Origin: Parelaphostrongylus tenuis
Taxonomy: Eukaryota; Nematoda; Chromadorea; Rhabditida; Metastrongylidae
DNA: 64,000 nt
Assembly (NCBI GenBank): GCA_019055375.1
Contig: JAHQIW010003666.1
Coordinates: forward strand, 143,587 to 207,586
Direction: 5' to 3'
The translations under genes and the position numbers were made by a program. Shown piece after piece: positions 39,501-50,782 of the stretch. The notes beneath the pieces were generated by a model that saw nothing but the letters and a program-made list of their open reading frames with translations, did not search any database and was not told the DNA's origin. Within the stretch, counting starts at the first letter, position 1, and each line of letters starts with the position of its first letter.

Positions 39501-42021
39501 CGGTTCATCCCGATGTTACGATGATCAACATCGTACAAAGTTTATCAATAAATGATGAATGTTATGTTACGAATTAATTTTCAGTTGCCTTGCAATGTTG
39601 ACGTGATCAAGCATCCAATGGAGAAGAACAGCAAAAGTAGCGCTATTCATTGCAAAATTCTGGCACCTGCACAAACCCGAGTAGGGAACAAAAATCATAC
39701 AAGGTTGTGAAGTCGACTTACATAAATTGTTTCCAGATTTTTGATGTGCCTGACGTGTTCGATTATAGGAAAGAAGATAAACAAAGTCATAAAGGAAGTA
39801 ATGTAGGTATTGTCGATTTCTAAGACGTATTCGTATCAATGCGTATCTGTGGTACCTATTCAGGTAGTCGTTTTCCCCTCATCGTCTGCGATTTCAATCA
39901 AGGAATTCGTAAAGACAAAAGGACCTATAAAAAGATTCATCGTTTTAGACTGCACATGGTTTCAGGTTAATACCATGCAAAAAATTCCTCAAATTCAAGG
40001 TAAGAACTCGCATTATTCACAAGTTATCCCTGAAAGTGTTTGGTCTATAATCATATAATAATGAGTAGAGTCTTAGGGCTACCATTTGTATCGCTCACTA
40101 AATACCATACTGCTTTCTGGAGACCTCAACGCAATGTTAGTCGAGGTGGCTTAGCAACAATTGAAGCTATTTATTATGCTCTCAGGGAATATCAAGAGTA
40201 CGGACTTCAACGACCGTATAAAGGTATTCTTTGAGTTAGGGTGATTTCGTTATTTGGATTATTGAAAACTCGAAGCGTAGTGATAAGATATTCCAGCGTG
40301 TTTAGTTTTGTTTGTCAATGATTAACAACTTCATTACCTTAAGTAGGCGATATTAAATATTATGTAAATGCAGATCTGACAGTGCTTGTGTTCTTTAGTG
40401 AGCTTTCAAGCCTCAAGAAACTGCTCTTATTCGTTATCTTTGTTTCTCTTATATTTTCGTGAATAGCTATGATCAGTTATCATCACGATGGTTAGCTGTA
40501 TTGCCTATATGTTGTCTTCTGCTGTGAAATTCATTTACTTGAGTTTAACTATTCATTTTGAAGCTGTGCAAATGGGTCAGCCTCACCTTGTAGTTCCTAT
40601 TTTCATATTATACCCATACGCGATTGAACTCTCCTTCGAATTTTGCCATTCCTTAGCCTGTCGTTTTTCTATTCTTTTCCTCCTTTCCCTTCTCCTAACA
40701 GAACGATTGAACGACTGTCTCAATGGAACCCAGTGAGTCTCAACTTCTTCAGGTCCTACAGGATATGAATGATTTGGGTCACGTAAATATTGCACTGCCT
40801 TTGGGCTAGGCGAAATGTGACTTTGTATTGTTTAGTTTGAACACTAGCTCATATATTTTTATACTTGTTGTTGTTCTATTGATTTCTTCGTTGTTTTTTA
40901 TTTTTCTAAAATATGTTATTTCGTCTAGTTTGGGTTTGATAGCGAACACTAACATATTTTATGAAAGGAGGTTTGTGAATTACAAATCTCCTTTCAGGAA
41001 ATATGTTAGTTTTCAGTGCTAAATTCAAACCAAACAAAATAACTTATTTTGAAAAATAAAAAACAGCAGAACAATCGATAGGTCAATAACAAATATATAG
41101 ATATATGAGGAATTTTACTTTTTAATATTCGTTTGTGGTATGCATGAATGAAAAAAGTTTTGAAGATTGTGACAAAGCTGATTTTCCGCAATCGATATTT
41201 TTTTGAACAAAAGAGGACTTCAAGAGAGAGAGTCAGTTAGATTTCTATATTTAACAGTAAGAAGTTTTTTTTTTTTTCAAAAAGATCCTTTCACTTTTGA
41301 ACTTCACGGAGCTTTGATCTTGGAAAATTTTGACAAAGTTGTATTTTCGACCGAATCTCAACTGCAGTCATAAAAAAACATGCTGAGAAGCCTTCTTGCA
41401 GTGTCCTAGGAAGTTCTGATTGTCAACCGCTCCAGTATACGAAGTTCAAACATCGGCGATGCATGATTTTCAATAATTCACAGTTTGTCGTGTAGGAAAA
41501 TGAGTTTAATTCTTCGTAGCTAAAAATTCTCATTTTGATATGCTTTTTTTTACTAATTGATAGAGACTGTTGCTAGCTTCATTCGCTCTAAACTAGAAGG
41601 ATTATCTATTTTCGTACACGTGTATCGATATCAGTGCATGTTGTCATAGTTTTTATAGCTGAAAATGACCACACTAAGTTTTCTCGTCTTCAACGCTTTA
41701 GGAAAAGCTTTACGGCTAAAATATCGAAACTGCCAATATCTTATTAAGTAGCACAAAAACCAGCGATATTACTTGAAAAGATTATGGTGACCATGTTCTC
41801 TGAAATTACTTCTGCAGCTACGCTCTTAGTCTATCTTTATTGTGCTTTATTCAATATCACTATTGATTTTCTTGGTTGAAGGTGAATTCGACGACTTACT
41901 CTATTGGTTTTTCCATACTCGGCAACACGTGGATAAGAAGAACGAAGAACACCGCAGCCGAAAACTCGCCGCCTCTGGATTATTGTGGGAATCCTCTCCT
42001 AATACTAGTTTCAGTTCATAG
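36598..42021 (+). CDS. DTWD1: tRNA-uridine aminocarboxypropyltransferase (DTWD1 homologue), 6 exons
   Basis: DTWD1 enzymes transfer the 3-amino-3-carboxypropyl group of S-adenosylmethionine to N3 of uridine 20 in cytosolic tRNAs (acp3U). Exons: 36598-36753, 39585-39680, 39737-39802, 39864-39999, 40071-40223, 41882-42021. Phases agree and the total is 747 nt, 248 aa plus TAG; the human protein is about 304 aa. Residues 25-39 form a zinc-type knot, CVGCGRNRMYFCYDC. Next come VDVIKHPMEKNSKSSAIHCK, FIVLDCTWFQ (the DTW-type DxTW motif at residues 135-138), TAFWRPQRN and LATIEAIYYALREY, all in family order. The start directly follows TTTCTAG. The weakest junction is the acceptor at 40069-40070 (GTAGAG), which has no pyrimidine tract. 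The C-terminus is short and Ser-rich. Confidence 0.92.
36985..37150. repeat. Inverted repeat (hairpin) in DTWD1 intron 1
   Basis: Arms 36991-37060 and 37071-37148 pair: ACTAACCGGTTAACTTCAGC with GGAAGTCATCTGGTTAGT, and GGGAACGACTACCTCCTCTG with CAGAGGAGTGGAGTCGTTCC. The loop is about 10 bases. Flanked on both sides by related direct copies (36785-36880 and 37195-37570). Confidence 0.85.
37225..37508. mobile_element. MITE M1 (TTAA-type), copy 2
   Basis: It begins TTAACCCTTTTAGGATGGTG and ends GACGGTCCCAAAAGGGTTAA, a clean inverted pair bounded by TTAA on both sides. The interior has CCCTCAGCGTAGGAACGCAT facing AGTGCGTTCCTGCGCTGAG. It is inserted in a duplicated sequence whose other copy (36785-36880) lacks it. 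Confidence 0.87.
37775..37935 (+). repeat. SINE S3, partial copy
   Basis: GTGCTGGTTCGACCTCACTC and ATTCTTCGACATTCGTAAGG match S3; the head is not recognisable. In DTWD1 intron 1. Confidence 0.55.
38102..38356 (+). repeat. tRNA-derived SINE family S2, copy
   Basis: TGGGGCGCTGTGGCCGAGTG, CTCTTCGGCAGTCAACAGCA and a GGATCAATAAAGTATC tail. In DTWD1 intron 1. Confidence 0.88.
38357..39584. other. End of DTWD1 intron 1, nothing recognised
   Basis: No exon or repeat family was recognised before the acceptor at 39584; open frames are short and lack splice support. Confidence 0.5.
40871..41085. repeat. Long near-palindromic hairpin in DTWD1 intron 5
   Basis: Arms of about 105 bases: TTTTTTATTTTTCTAAAATA, TAGTTTGGGTTTGATAGCG and ACTAACATATTTTATGAAAG on the left meet CTTTCAGGAAATATGTTAGT, CTAAATTCAAACCAAAC and AAAAATAAAAAACAGC on the right. 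There is almost no loop (about 40978). Confidence 0.88.
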
Positions 42022-42066
42022 ACTACAATTAGAAAATAACTTGTAGTAGATTATTAGACATCAGAC

Positions 42067-42262
42067 TGCGTAATCAACTTGAATTTTCCTAGATATCTAC
42101 TCGTTTATTCTCCGGTATGGAAATTTTCTTATTTTCCATTTCCGTGGCTTACTAGTTCAAAGATTTGCGTAATCATTTTTGAATGTTTCTAGATATCTAC
42201 TCGTTTATTCTCCGGTATGGAGATTTTGTTATTTTTTGTTTCTGTGACTAGCTAGTTCAAAT
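42067..42262. repeat. Tandem duplication, two units of about 100 bp
   Basis: The block AGATATCTACTCGTTTATTC and TCCGGTATGGAAATTTTCTT at 42091 recurs at 42191 with few changes, including the preceding GCGTAATCA. It lies between the DTWD1 stop and the GATC start, so it is probably in DTWD1 3' UTR or the intercistronic region. Confidence 0.9.
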
Positions 42263-42451
42263 CAATCACAGTTGTTTTTTTATGAATACTTTGTTATGTT
42301 GTTCCATTACTAAAGCTGACAATGATAGCGTCTTCGTTATACAAACTCTTGATGAATCGTTGTTTTCTCACTCTATGAGATACTAGATTTACGCAGTTAT
42401 CTTTTTCTTCGATTTTTTGAAGTTATTTATAATTTTTGGTCGCTAATATGT

Positions 42452-42458
42452 AATTCAG
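42452..42458 (+). promoter_or_regulatory. Probable trans-splice acceptor for GATC (AATTCAG)
   Basis: The acceptor abuts ATG 42459. The previous stop (42021) is 437 bases upstream, so GATC could be a downstream operon gene or have its own promoter. Confidence 0.5.
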
Positions 42459-45400
42459 ATGGCAGTTCTACTGCGTAAATCAATCATTACGAATTTACGT
42501 CGCATTTCTTCGTTGTCTGGAAGAGTACCGTACCGTGGTGATGCAGTGTTAATCACTACAGAGCCAGAAATCAGCCATGTAATAGTTTATGCCTCTTCAA
42601 TTCGAAAATGTGATTTTCTAGAGTTAACGTCTATAGTTTTATTTGGATAGCTTGTCGTCCCGTTTTGAAGACTAATGGCAACGTCAGCTCGATTTCCTTT
42701 TCTTTCTCATACGATTGTCGCGCATAGTGTGATGGTATGCTCCCTGAATGGTGTTAACTCTGGTCACCGTTTCATGACTCAAACATCGTACTTAGGTGCG
42801 AGTGTTGCTTGTTATTGTGGCTCACATGTACTGCCTCCATTTTTGTAGGGAGTGCTTGCATCTTCAAGTCCGATCCGTTGTTCTTCTCTCTTACATATCT
42901 CCAAATCTTCTCAGTATACGGTCGTCTAAGTGTTGCATTTATAGACTTTATTTCAGAGTCCCGTCTAGCACAGTAATTAGTGGTGCCCTGCGATTTTTTT
43001 ACTAACCTAAGATTTGGTCTTTTATAATCTACGTTTTTATCAGCTCGAAATTTTCTGGTCTTCCGTTTTGAGTGTTTTCGTAAGACCACACTCAATTCCA
43101 ATTTGCGTGAAAATCATTTTTGAGCCTTGCATGTGGTCTGTGATGTGCGCTTATGAGCCTGGTCACAAGAAAACGCTCGAAACGAATGGTATTCAACAAT
43201 TACCAGCCAGGAGCAGTCGAGTGTACAACACTGTCCGTTTGGTGAGTTTAATCAGTATACGCGACATCTAAATATTGGGTCTGCGGTTTCTCTATGTAAT
43301 GGTGTTCTCTCCCAAGAGTGTTTAGCTCAGATGAAAAGCAACATGCAACTGGCGAGGCTACAAGGCTCAAACACGTGTACTACACTGCAGAAGTGCCCAT
43401 AACTGACCTCATGCTTGACTAAAAAATAGTTACCAGGCATTTTCTGACCTTCTTTGAAAGCGAACACACTAACGAGTAACTCAGAAAACCAGTTCGCCGT
43501 TCTTTGACTGACAGGTACTGATTTCAGTGCACATGGAATTTGTGCTCCAATTATAGTTTGCCCATATCAACATTCCTGAATAAGTTGAAATGGAAACCAC
43601 TTAAAGCTACAATTATTTTTACCACATAGGCTCAAGTGTTTTTATCCTTTCATTGTAAAATGCGGAATTTGGAGAGACCATATTTCATCTTCATTTTTTT
43701 ATTCTTGCATTCTATAGTCAGTGCTTGTATTCCGATCGTCGTAACGATTGAGAAAATGGGATTACGGTAACTGAGTGTCCTTGAGTGCGGCGTCAACATT
43801 TGGTACTACGTTTCTTGCGCAATCATGAACAGTCTAAACAGAGAAAAAGCGGTTCTTTTGACTAGGAGGGTTTGTCTTGACTCTGTGATCTTCCGGAAGT
43901 CAGGAGTCTGAGCTTCAAAAGACATCAGAATTTTTACTCACAAGTCTTACCGGAACCATTGGAATGAATCATGACAGAGCACATGTGGTGCAGTGGTCGA
44001 AGGTGCTCTGTATCGTACACGTGATCGATGGTTCGGTCTCGCCCTCATGCCTCATCGTGACCTCCATCTCTCTGTAGTCAGGTAATTTGGTAACAGACTT
44101 ATGTACGAGGATAATAACACTGACTAGATACATCGGTAGGCTACCGCGAGTCATTGTAAAAGCCAAATATGCATCCAGTCGCCTCAGACGAAAGAAGCTC
44201 CAATTTGAAGAATGCATGGCTCATCCCTCAGTTACTGACCAACGTCAAGGGGTTTGAGCTTTTTGTGAATTATGGCTTTCGTGATAGAAATGTAGTATTA
44301 ATAAATTCGGAACTCGGAAAAGAAGAATATTTTATGCGATTAGAAAACTAGTGGTAAAGTGGAAAATGTGATGAGGCACGCAAAAGTCTTCGTGACGACA
44401 AGCCATCCAAATATTGAAAGAACCATTCACCTCTTTGGTGAAGTAGGTGGTTAGATTTCCAAGTTTTCTACATATTTCACAAAAAAGACATATGCTCACA
44501 CTCCATATATCTCGAATCTGTTGAAGAGACCTGGTTTTTTACAAGTGAGGTTGGTATGATGTTTCTTCCATTGTCATTCAGATAGAAGACGAACGCTGCG
44601 CATCGGGGCCAGAATTCGACCAGAAATTAATCTCGTATCTCGAATCGTTGTCACTATTTCGATTCGACAGCGAGCAAGCTGTTGCACAGTTGAAGAATGC
44701 TGTAAAAAAAGCGAGCGTGTTAAGGGAAGTTGACCGTGTGGTAAGGAATTCATCATTGTGCACATAATGGTTTTTCACAAAAGTAGCTCACAATCTTCGC
44801 CAACGTTTTACACGTTTTACGGCAGTGAATCGAACCAAGAGCATAAAGATACTGTTCATGTTACTTCATCATCTATACTTTTCATTTGTATTTTAAAGTA
44901 ATTAATTTTTTACACCTCTCCAAAACAAGTACCTCTTCCATGATCTGTCTGCATTGTAATTATTGAATGTGTCGTGACCATTATGTTGGTTTTGACCTTT
45001 TACTCGCCCTTAAACGCCACGCGGGTCTTAGAAATGTTATTGCCCATTCTTCTGCGGATAAAGGATTTAGTTCATAATTTATCCAGTAACATTACAGCGG
45101 TTGGTGATGTACGACTAGTGAGTGTCTGATGTAAGTACAACGAAATAATTCGTCTGAGACGAACAACCTAAAAAAACAGCTGTTACAATAACGATATTGA
45201 ACAATATGTACAAACTCCTGGCGCCACGGGTAGATCACGTGACAGGAAACTATGTCTTCTCATGTGCCCAGAGACTGAGATTCGGCAATTATATTCAAGA
45301 GAAATGACAAGATAATGAACGAATGATTGAACTAACAAGATAGCAGGATCACTTAACGATGAGTTAACAAGAAGGAAGGAACAATAGGTGTGCGACCTCA

Positions 45401-48392
45401 CAAATTAGGACAGTAGCAAGAGTGACGGAACGGCCTGAGGGCACCGGCGTCTGTGATGGGTCATCGTTCTCGAGCTTTTTGTAAGTATTGTAGCGCATAT
45501 GGGGGACGATCACCTCATATGCAACGTGGATTTTGAAATGTTTCATGTGGTCTTCGTGAAGTTCACCGGGAAGCGAACAGTGGGTTGTTGCCATTGAAGC
45601 TCGGGGAAACTATGTACAAGGGGTGGTGATCAAATGTGGGAATGCGCGCTTCACCCCCGGTGGCGAATGCCACGCGATTTGATGTGAAGTTCCGCCACCT
45701 GGTGCTCGTCTCCACTACCTTTCAGTATAGAGCGCAACTTGGTGATCACCCATTTCTCGTTGCCGATATTGTAATGATATCAAAGGCAACGATGTACATT
45801 ATATCACTGTAGGCTCTGGTAGGTCTTGTTCGTGGCGCACCTTAGAAGAACTCAGTTCCAACTCCCGTACCGTGAGCCCTATACTATCATGTTTGTAGCA
45901 GAGTACCTATAGGCCAAAAGGAATAAAATAGCAGCAAAGCCTCGCGGGAGTTGCTATAACCATAAGGATGTTGCAGTCTATCAGAGCTTACAACACAGAC
46001 TCAATTTTCAAAAGCTTTATTTGTTATTTATTAGATCAGCGTGTTGTTCATACGCACCAGCCTAGATGACTTATTTGTGGAATATAAACAAATTGAAGCC
46101 TGTGTAACTTAGTGATGAGAGATGCACTGGAATAGAACGCTGGTTCTACACTACATCAGAGCAACAGCCGTCGTCCCTCCGGGGTCAGCAAATGGTAGAC
46201 GATTTGTTTAGGACCGGAAAAACTCTATCACTTTGGTTCCACTTCACTATATTAAGTCATCATGTTTTGTGCAGTTTTTAGCACTTCTCTTACTTGGTTC
46301 GCTCTCTGAATCCAGCATGTACAAAGATTTTCGCATTTTGTAGGTTTGACTGCCATTTGAGGACTTTGTGTTCTTTACGGATATCGTTCAACCTCAGTGG
46401 AGTTCATTCTTTAAGGAATTCTGCTATAGGCCTTCCAAAACGTTGCCAGGTTTTTACCACAGTCAGTCGCGGTATTTTGTGACGGATTAGCGGGAGATTT
46501 TCTGAACAAATTTGGTGAAGACTTTTTTCTCTAGAAGGGTAGAGTTTAATAGACAAGGTATAATAATACTGGAATATAACAACGACAAACCACCAAAACA
46601 TTTATTTCCCATTTGATATGTTTCAGGAAAACTTTTTTCTCTTGATTTTCGAACTCAGATGTGGGCCCTTTGTAAATACTTGGTAATCAGCGATAACTTT
46701 TTGCTGTTTAATTCTTTCATTTAGTTCTCATTCTTTTCTTCATTACGTTGTTCTTGGTGATTTCATCATTTATAGCGTTATTGTAAAGCATTCAATACAT
46801 ATATATTCGCCTGTGATACTCGTATTCTTGTTTTCTTTTTCCAAATGAACATGCCGTTTATATTATTTCCGATTTCTGCGTGCCTTATGTAATGTTAATG
46901 TTCGCTGCGTCGGCTTTTTCAACCCTAATCTTTACGGGACCATTGACTCAACCTTCTCTGCCTCCCCCACCTTCCCGGGTGCAGGGTCTAACAATGGAGC
47001 GTGTGGTGTGTAAGAATGCGTCTAACCCCAGCGTGCCACTGTTACACGCCACAGCTCCGTTGTTAGATGCAGCACGCTGGGGGCTGGACGCGCAGAGGAT
47101 TGGGGTCATGGCCTTGTTAGGGTTAATCAGTAACGTCAAAATATCTTCAATGAGTCAGGTTCTAGAAAAACTTGTTAAGAGGAAGAAACCGTCTGTAGTG
47201 TTAAGTTTCTTTTGGATTCAGTTCAGTGAAAGTGATCATGCGGTACTGCGAGAATAATTCGTTAACACCTAGTAAATAAGCTCATTATGAAATGGCTTGC
47301 CTGATGAGCTCTATGTCATCTACAGAAAAACACTTCATAGAAATTCTATATTCCCTAGGCATCAAAGTTACCAGATCTTTCAGATGAGCTGAGTAGAAAT
47401 ACCTCTGATTTTATCAGTCATTTTTGAGACTATCAATGTTCAGGATGTGGAAATGATGTATACTGTTTGGGAAGAACAAGATTGTCCGTTACAAGTGGAT
47501 ATCCCCGAAGAACCACTTACCGTGAAGCAAGTATGTGAAATAAATAACTGAATGCTTTTTATCTGACCACCTGTAGCGGTGGTAAGGTCCCATAACATAC
47601 CCAGTGATATAGAGCGATTTGCAAAAACATCTGGTCAGTTGGGATTCGAACCCTCATTTGAACCATCCAGGCGCGCGTGCTGAATCGTTGTATTACCGAC
47701 GCACGTTTTGACACCACTTCCTACGCTACACCGCGTTACTTGTTAACAACCAACCGTCAACGGTCTGGCGTGGGTTGATCAGCAGTGTTTTTGCGCATCA
47801 CTTTTATCATTGGGTAATTAACTTCTTCAAACTGAAAATGTCTGGGAGTGGAGATCATTTTGATCCAGATGAATTTTTTTAAGCATCATTTTTCATCATA
47901 TTGAGTAGTGTCGATGTTGAGTAATCTACAAAGACAACTTTGCGTTCTACCGAAATTGATAACTCATATCGGAGCATGATTTTATACACTTTTGCTGTAC
48001 GTCTTTAAAACGACCTTATTTCATATCCACATTGAAATTTAAGTTTGTTGATGCTGTTGAAATGAAAGTCCATGAAACTCCAGTTGCATAGTTGGCAGCT
48101 TCGGCTTCACCTTGTGAAGTTCTTATTTCTATAAGGCTTTTTGGGCAAGTTAATAGCATATAAAGCGTCTTTGGGACGCATTGCTTGAATGGTTTCTAAA
48201 TCTGTCAAGGAATTCTGTGTTTAGGTGTTGTCGAACGCTGCCCGAGTTCAAGATGATTATTTTATCTCTCCACCAGGTAATGTACCACTGGAAGAAGCTG
48301 CAACTCTTGACTTTGATCTCATTAACCAGTGGGATCGGATTGGTGTGCCTGTAGCACCGATACCTAAAGAACGGAAAGTCGATACTAGTTAA
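42459..48392 (+). CDS. GATC: Mitochondrial glutamyl-tRNA(Gln) amidotransferase subunit C, 4 exons
   Basis: GatC is the small subunit that holds GatA and GatB together in the mitochondrial enzyme converting Glu-tRNA(Gln) to Gln-tRNA(Gln). Exons: 42459-42545, 44582-44740, 47444-47530, 48225-48392, all phase 0, 501 nt, 166 aa plus TAA at 48390. Exon 1 (MAVLLRKSIITNLRRISSLS) is a basic, hydroxylated, acid-poor mitochondrial presequence. Exon 2 has LISYLESLSLFRFDSEQAVA and ends ASVLREVDRV, matching the LERLALVDF and RLRAVD region of animal GatC. Exon 4 reads NAARVQDDYFISPPGNVPLE, the conserved Val-x-x-x-(Y/F)-(F/V)-x-x-PPGN end. Human GatC is 136 aa. Exon 1 could end at 42524 or 42545; the second keeps RVPYRGDA, in line with the VP-containing segment of insect homologues. 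A SINE and a decayed coding stretch lie in the introns. Confidence 0.87.
43060..43195. mobile_element. Foldback element F3, short copy
   Basis: TTGAGTGTTTTCGTAAGACC at the left and GGTCACAAGAAAACGCTCGA at the right are inverted copies of the F3 tip. In GATC intron 1. Confidence 0.68.
43974..44262 (+). repeat. tRNA-derived SINE family S1, copy
   Basis: GCACATGTGGTGCAGTGGTC, GGTTCGGTCTCGCCCTCATG, the GACTAGATACATCGGTAGGC body. In GATC intron 1. Confidence 0.88.
45180..45800 (-). pseudogene. Decayed coding sequence, possible retroelement fragment
   Basis: The reverse strand has two coding-like pieces: NEKWVITKLRSILKGSGDEH (about 45690-45760) and HFKIHVAYEVIVPHMRYNTY (about 45470-45550), separated by stops. 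Base composition is richer in G/C than the surrounding GATC intron 2. The parent family is not recognised; a gag-like origin is only a guess. Confidence 0.3.
46098..46250 (+). repeat. SINE S1, partial copy
   Basis: Only the head (TGTAACTTAGTGATGAGAGA) and a CCTCCGGGGTCAGCAAATGG segment are recognisable. In GATC intron 2. Confidence 0.55.
46880..47257 (+). other. G/C-rich island with a 125-codon open frame in GATC intron 2
   Basis: The stretch is clearly richer in G/C than its neighbours. It contains an inverted pair CCCCAGCGTGC and GCACGCTGGGG around 47030-47092. The open frame has no splice sites that fit GATC and no recognisable domain. It is most likely inserted repeat DNA or a structured RNA, not an exon. 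Confidence 0.35.
47635..47722 (-). repeat. tRNA-like sequence (tRNA-derived), - strand
   Basis: The reverse strand has GCGTCGGTAATACAACGATT and ATGAGGGTTCGAATCCCAAC with a canonical B-box. In GATC intron 3. Confidence 0.45.
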
Positions 48393-48542
48393 TCTGCGTC
48401 CAAATCCTTTTGTATGTTCTACATTATTGTAATCTATCCAGTAAAAGAGATTCATGATTCAATGGTGATAAAAATCCAGCACGTCCATCTGAATCTTACA
48501 AGTGATTGTTCTGTCCTGTTTCAAAGAGACAGTTAGCTTGTC

Positions 48543-48548
48543 AATAAA
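48543..48548 (+). terminator. Poly(A) signal AATAAA of GATC
   Basis: The first canonical AATAAA after the GATC stop, 150 bases downstream; a second lies near 48668. It supports this strand and the gene end. Confidence 0.6.
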
Positions 48549-49119
48549 GCATGATGTGTCGTTACGGTATATTTTCTTCAGTGAATATTTACGAGTACAC
48601 ATATATGCCTCTATCAAACTTGAAGAATGCTTTCCGGTTCTAAAGTAGTTTATATGCGTGACACAAAAATAAATCATTTTGTAAAAATTGAAAAACTCAG
48701 TCAATAATTTAGTCGAGTGAATCTCATTTTGGTCGTCACCATTCAGGTAGGAGCTCAAAGAAGCTTTGATGCTAATCTAATTGTACAAGCCGCATGATTG
48801 TTGTGCGTTGAAACAAGATTACTCGACAACAAAAAGCATATAATGAATCGTCGTAAATTCGTATCGTAACATTCTAGTTTGTAATATATTGTTATGTACT
48901 ATATCGGCTTAAGAACCATTTATTCGCTTCATTATTATGTTAGTGTGAAGGCGAATGGATGATATGTGAAGTCAACCGACATAACGTTCATCTCTGACAG
49001 TTTTCTCTATACATAACTTGGGAATAATTCTCCCATTCTGTCTCCTGTAATTGCTATTCTCGCTTCCATTGCGATAATTGTAAATGGGAGGTGCTCTATG
49101 TAATTAGAAGCATTTCTAG

Positions 49120-49216
49120 GTACATCCTCTTGAAATTTTTTTCCAACGGTCAACAGAGACGTCTGAAAAGTGTTCTCGTTTCGGGTCTATTTTGTTCGCT
49201 TTTAATCATCATAATT
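49120..49216 (+). CDS. Candidate internal exon with a membrane segment
   Basis: The open frame lies between TTTCTAG (ends 49119) and GTAAGT (49217). It reads KFFSNGQQRRLKSVLVSGLF then CSLLIIII: basic residues followed by a hydrophobic run, like a signal anchor. No start codon is in frame and no partner exon was identified; it is not in phase with the 51297 exon. Confidence 0.2.
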
Positions 49217-50507
49217 GTAAGTAATCAAATGTTAAATGGCTAATTACTGATTGCTGAATTCAGTGGACATATGCGCTTACCTTAAGGCCCCCACATTGTT
49301 CATTCACTTCAGGCTCAATCACGCTGGTGTCACGTCGGTTGCTAATCAAAGCAGCATCGCAACTTTGTAGTTTAATATGGAATTTCTCATTTATGACAAC
49401 AGATTTCTGATACTGAATGTTTACTAACTTCATTCCGTGTAATTCTAAGCGATGAATGGCCAACTACAAGGTCTCATTTTTGTGCAACGATTACTTTTGT
49501 AGTATTTTTTTCGACTTTTCCGTATCTTAGTCGATGAGAACCGGTTACTTAAACAGCAACGTATGTAAGACCGATGAGACAATGAGGTGTTTACTTCCAT
49601 GAAAAAATGTTTGATGTCATTTTTTAGAATTATAGTGAAATAGTGTGCAGAGCCCTTTGACATAAGATTATCATTAAACTTTGATCATCCAAGTATTAAG
49701 CGCGAAAATCTTTCATTGTCAGAGAATTTCCATCAAGTCGCTAGCGACTGAAATCATCAAATGATCACTGTGCTAAAATAGCCACGATCGGCGCCTTTCT
49801 CCTATAAAAAAATTTATGAGATTCTATTTGTCGGGCAATAAACAACTACAATTTCCTACACAACTTCGAACAAGCAAAATTTACTTTACAGATGGGTATC
49901 AATCAAGATACCTACGCTTTTATATGACCCATCTTCAGATATATTGCGCTTCTCAACACTTCTTCCCGCGTTACTTCGATTTCCACCTATCGCTCACTTT
50001 GAGGAGGTGGATTTACGCCTTCTGCCTCGGATTATGCCAGATCACTAGCGGTTCTTCGACCACTCGACTCATTTGAAAGCGATGTAAAAATTCCAACTGG
50101 AATTAGTTCCGACTACCAAAATATTCATGACAAAAATCGAACGCAGCATATTCCTTGTTATCTACTGAAAGAATAATGAGTGTGTGATAGGAGGCTCAGT
50201 GATGATGTATTGAATGACGAAATTCCAGATACACAAATAATTTTTCCGTTCATCATTTGTTGCGTATAGAAAGCTTGAATTCGATCATCTCAACGAAAAG
50301 CGTTAGTGCTATTGAAAAATTAATTCATTATTGCTTGAAATTTCTCGCACTATGCTTTAATTCATTAGTAATTCGTGAGTTCTCTATGATTTTCCGAGGT
50401 CTATGTGTAGCGAAAACAAAAATTCACCTACTCCCAAACCTTAATTATAAGTAGTTCCGTAACTACATGCTAGTTTTGACTATTGATTAGTTTCTCTATG
50501 ACAATAA

Positions 50508-50782
50508 CAAGAGTATGCGTATAGCGTTATGGTTAGAGGTTTCCCGCAATGATCGTTGATTTCATTGCCCGTCCAAAGCTCGCCAAGACTTCCATTAATC
50601 TGGACTGAGTAGAATGGAAACCTTCTTCGCGTGGAAGGATAGCAGCACCGATTTGATGCACCGGTGGCCATCACAATTTATTATAGGCTATATTTGTTCA
50701 CCACTAGCGATGTTTTTAAGAAGACGAGTGCATGGCACATACCTCTGAGAGACTGATCGGCGCCTTGAGCTTTATACATTTA
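50508..50782 (+). repeat. tRNA-derived SINE family S1, copy
   Basis: TATAGCGTTATGGTTAGAGG, the GGAAGGATAGCAGCACCGAT body and a GACTGATCGGCGCCTTGAGC end. Intergenic, downstream of GATC. Confidence 0.82.
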
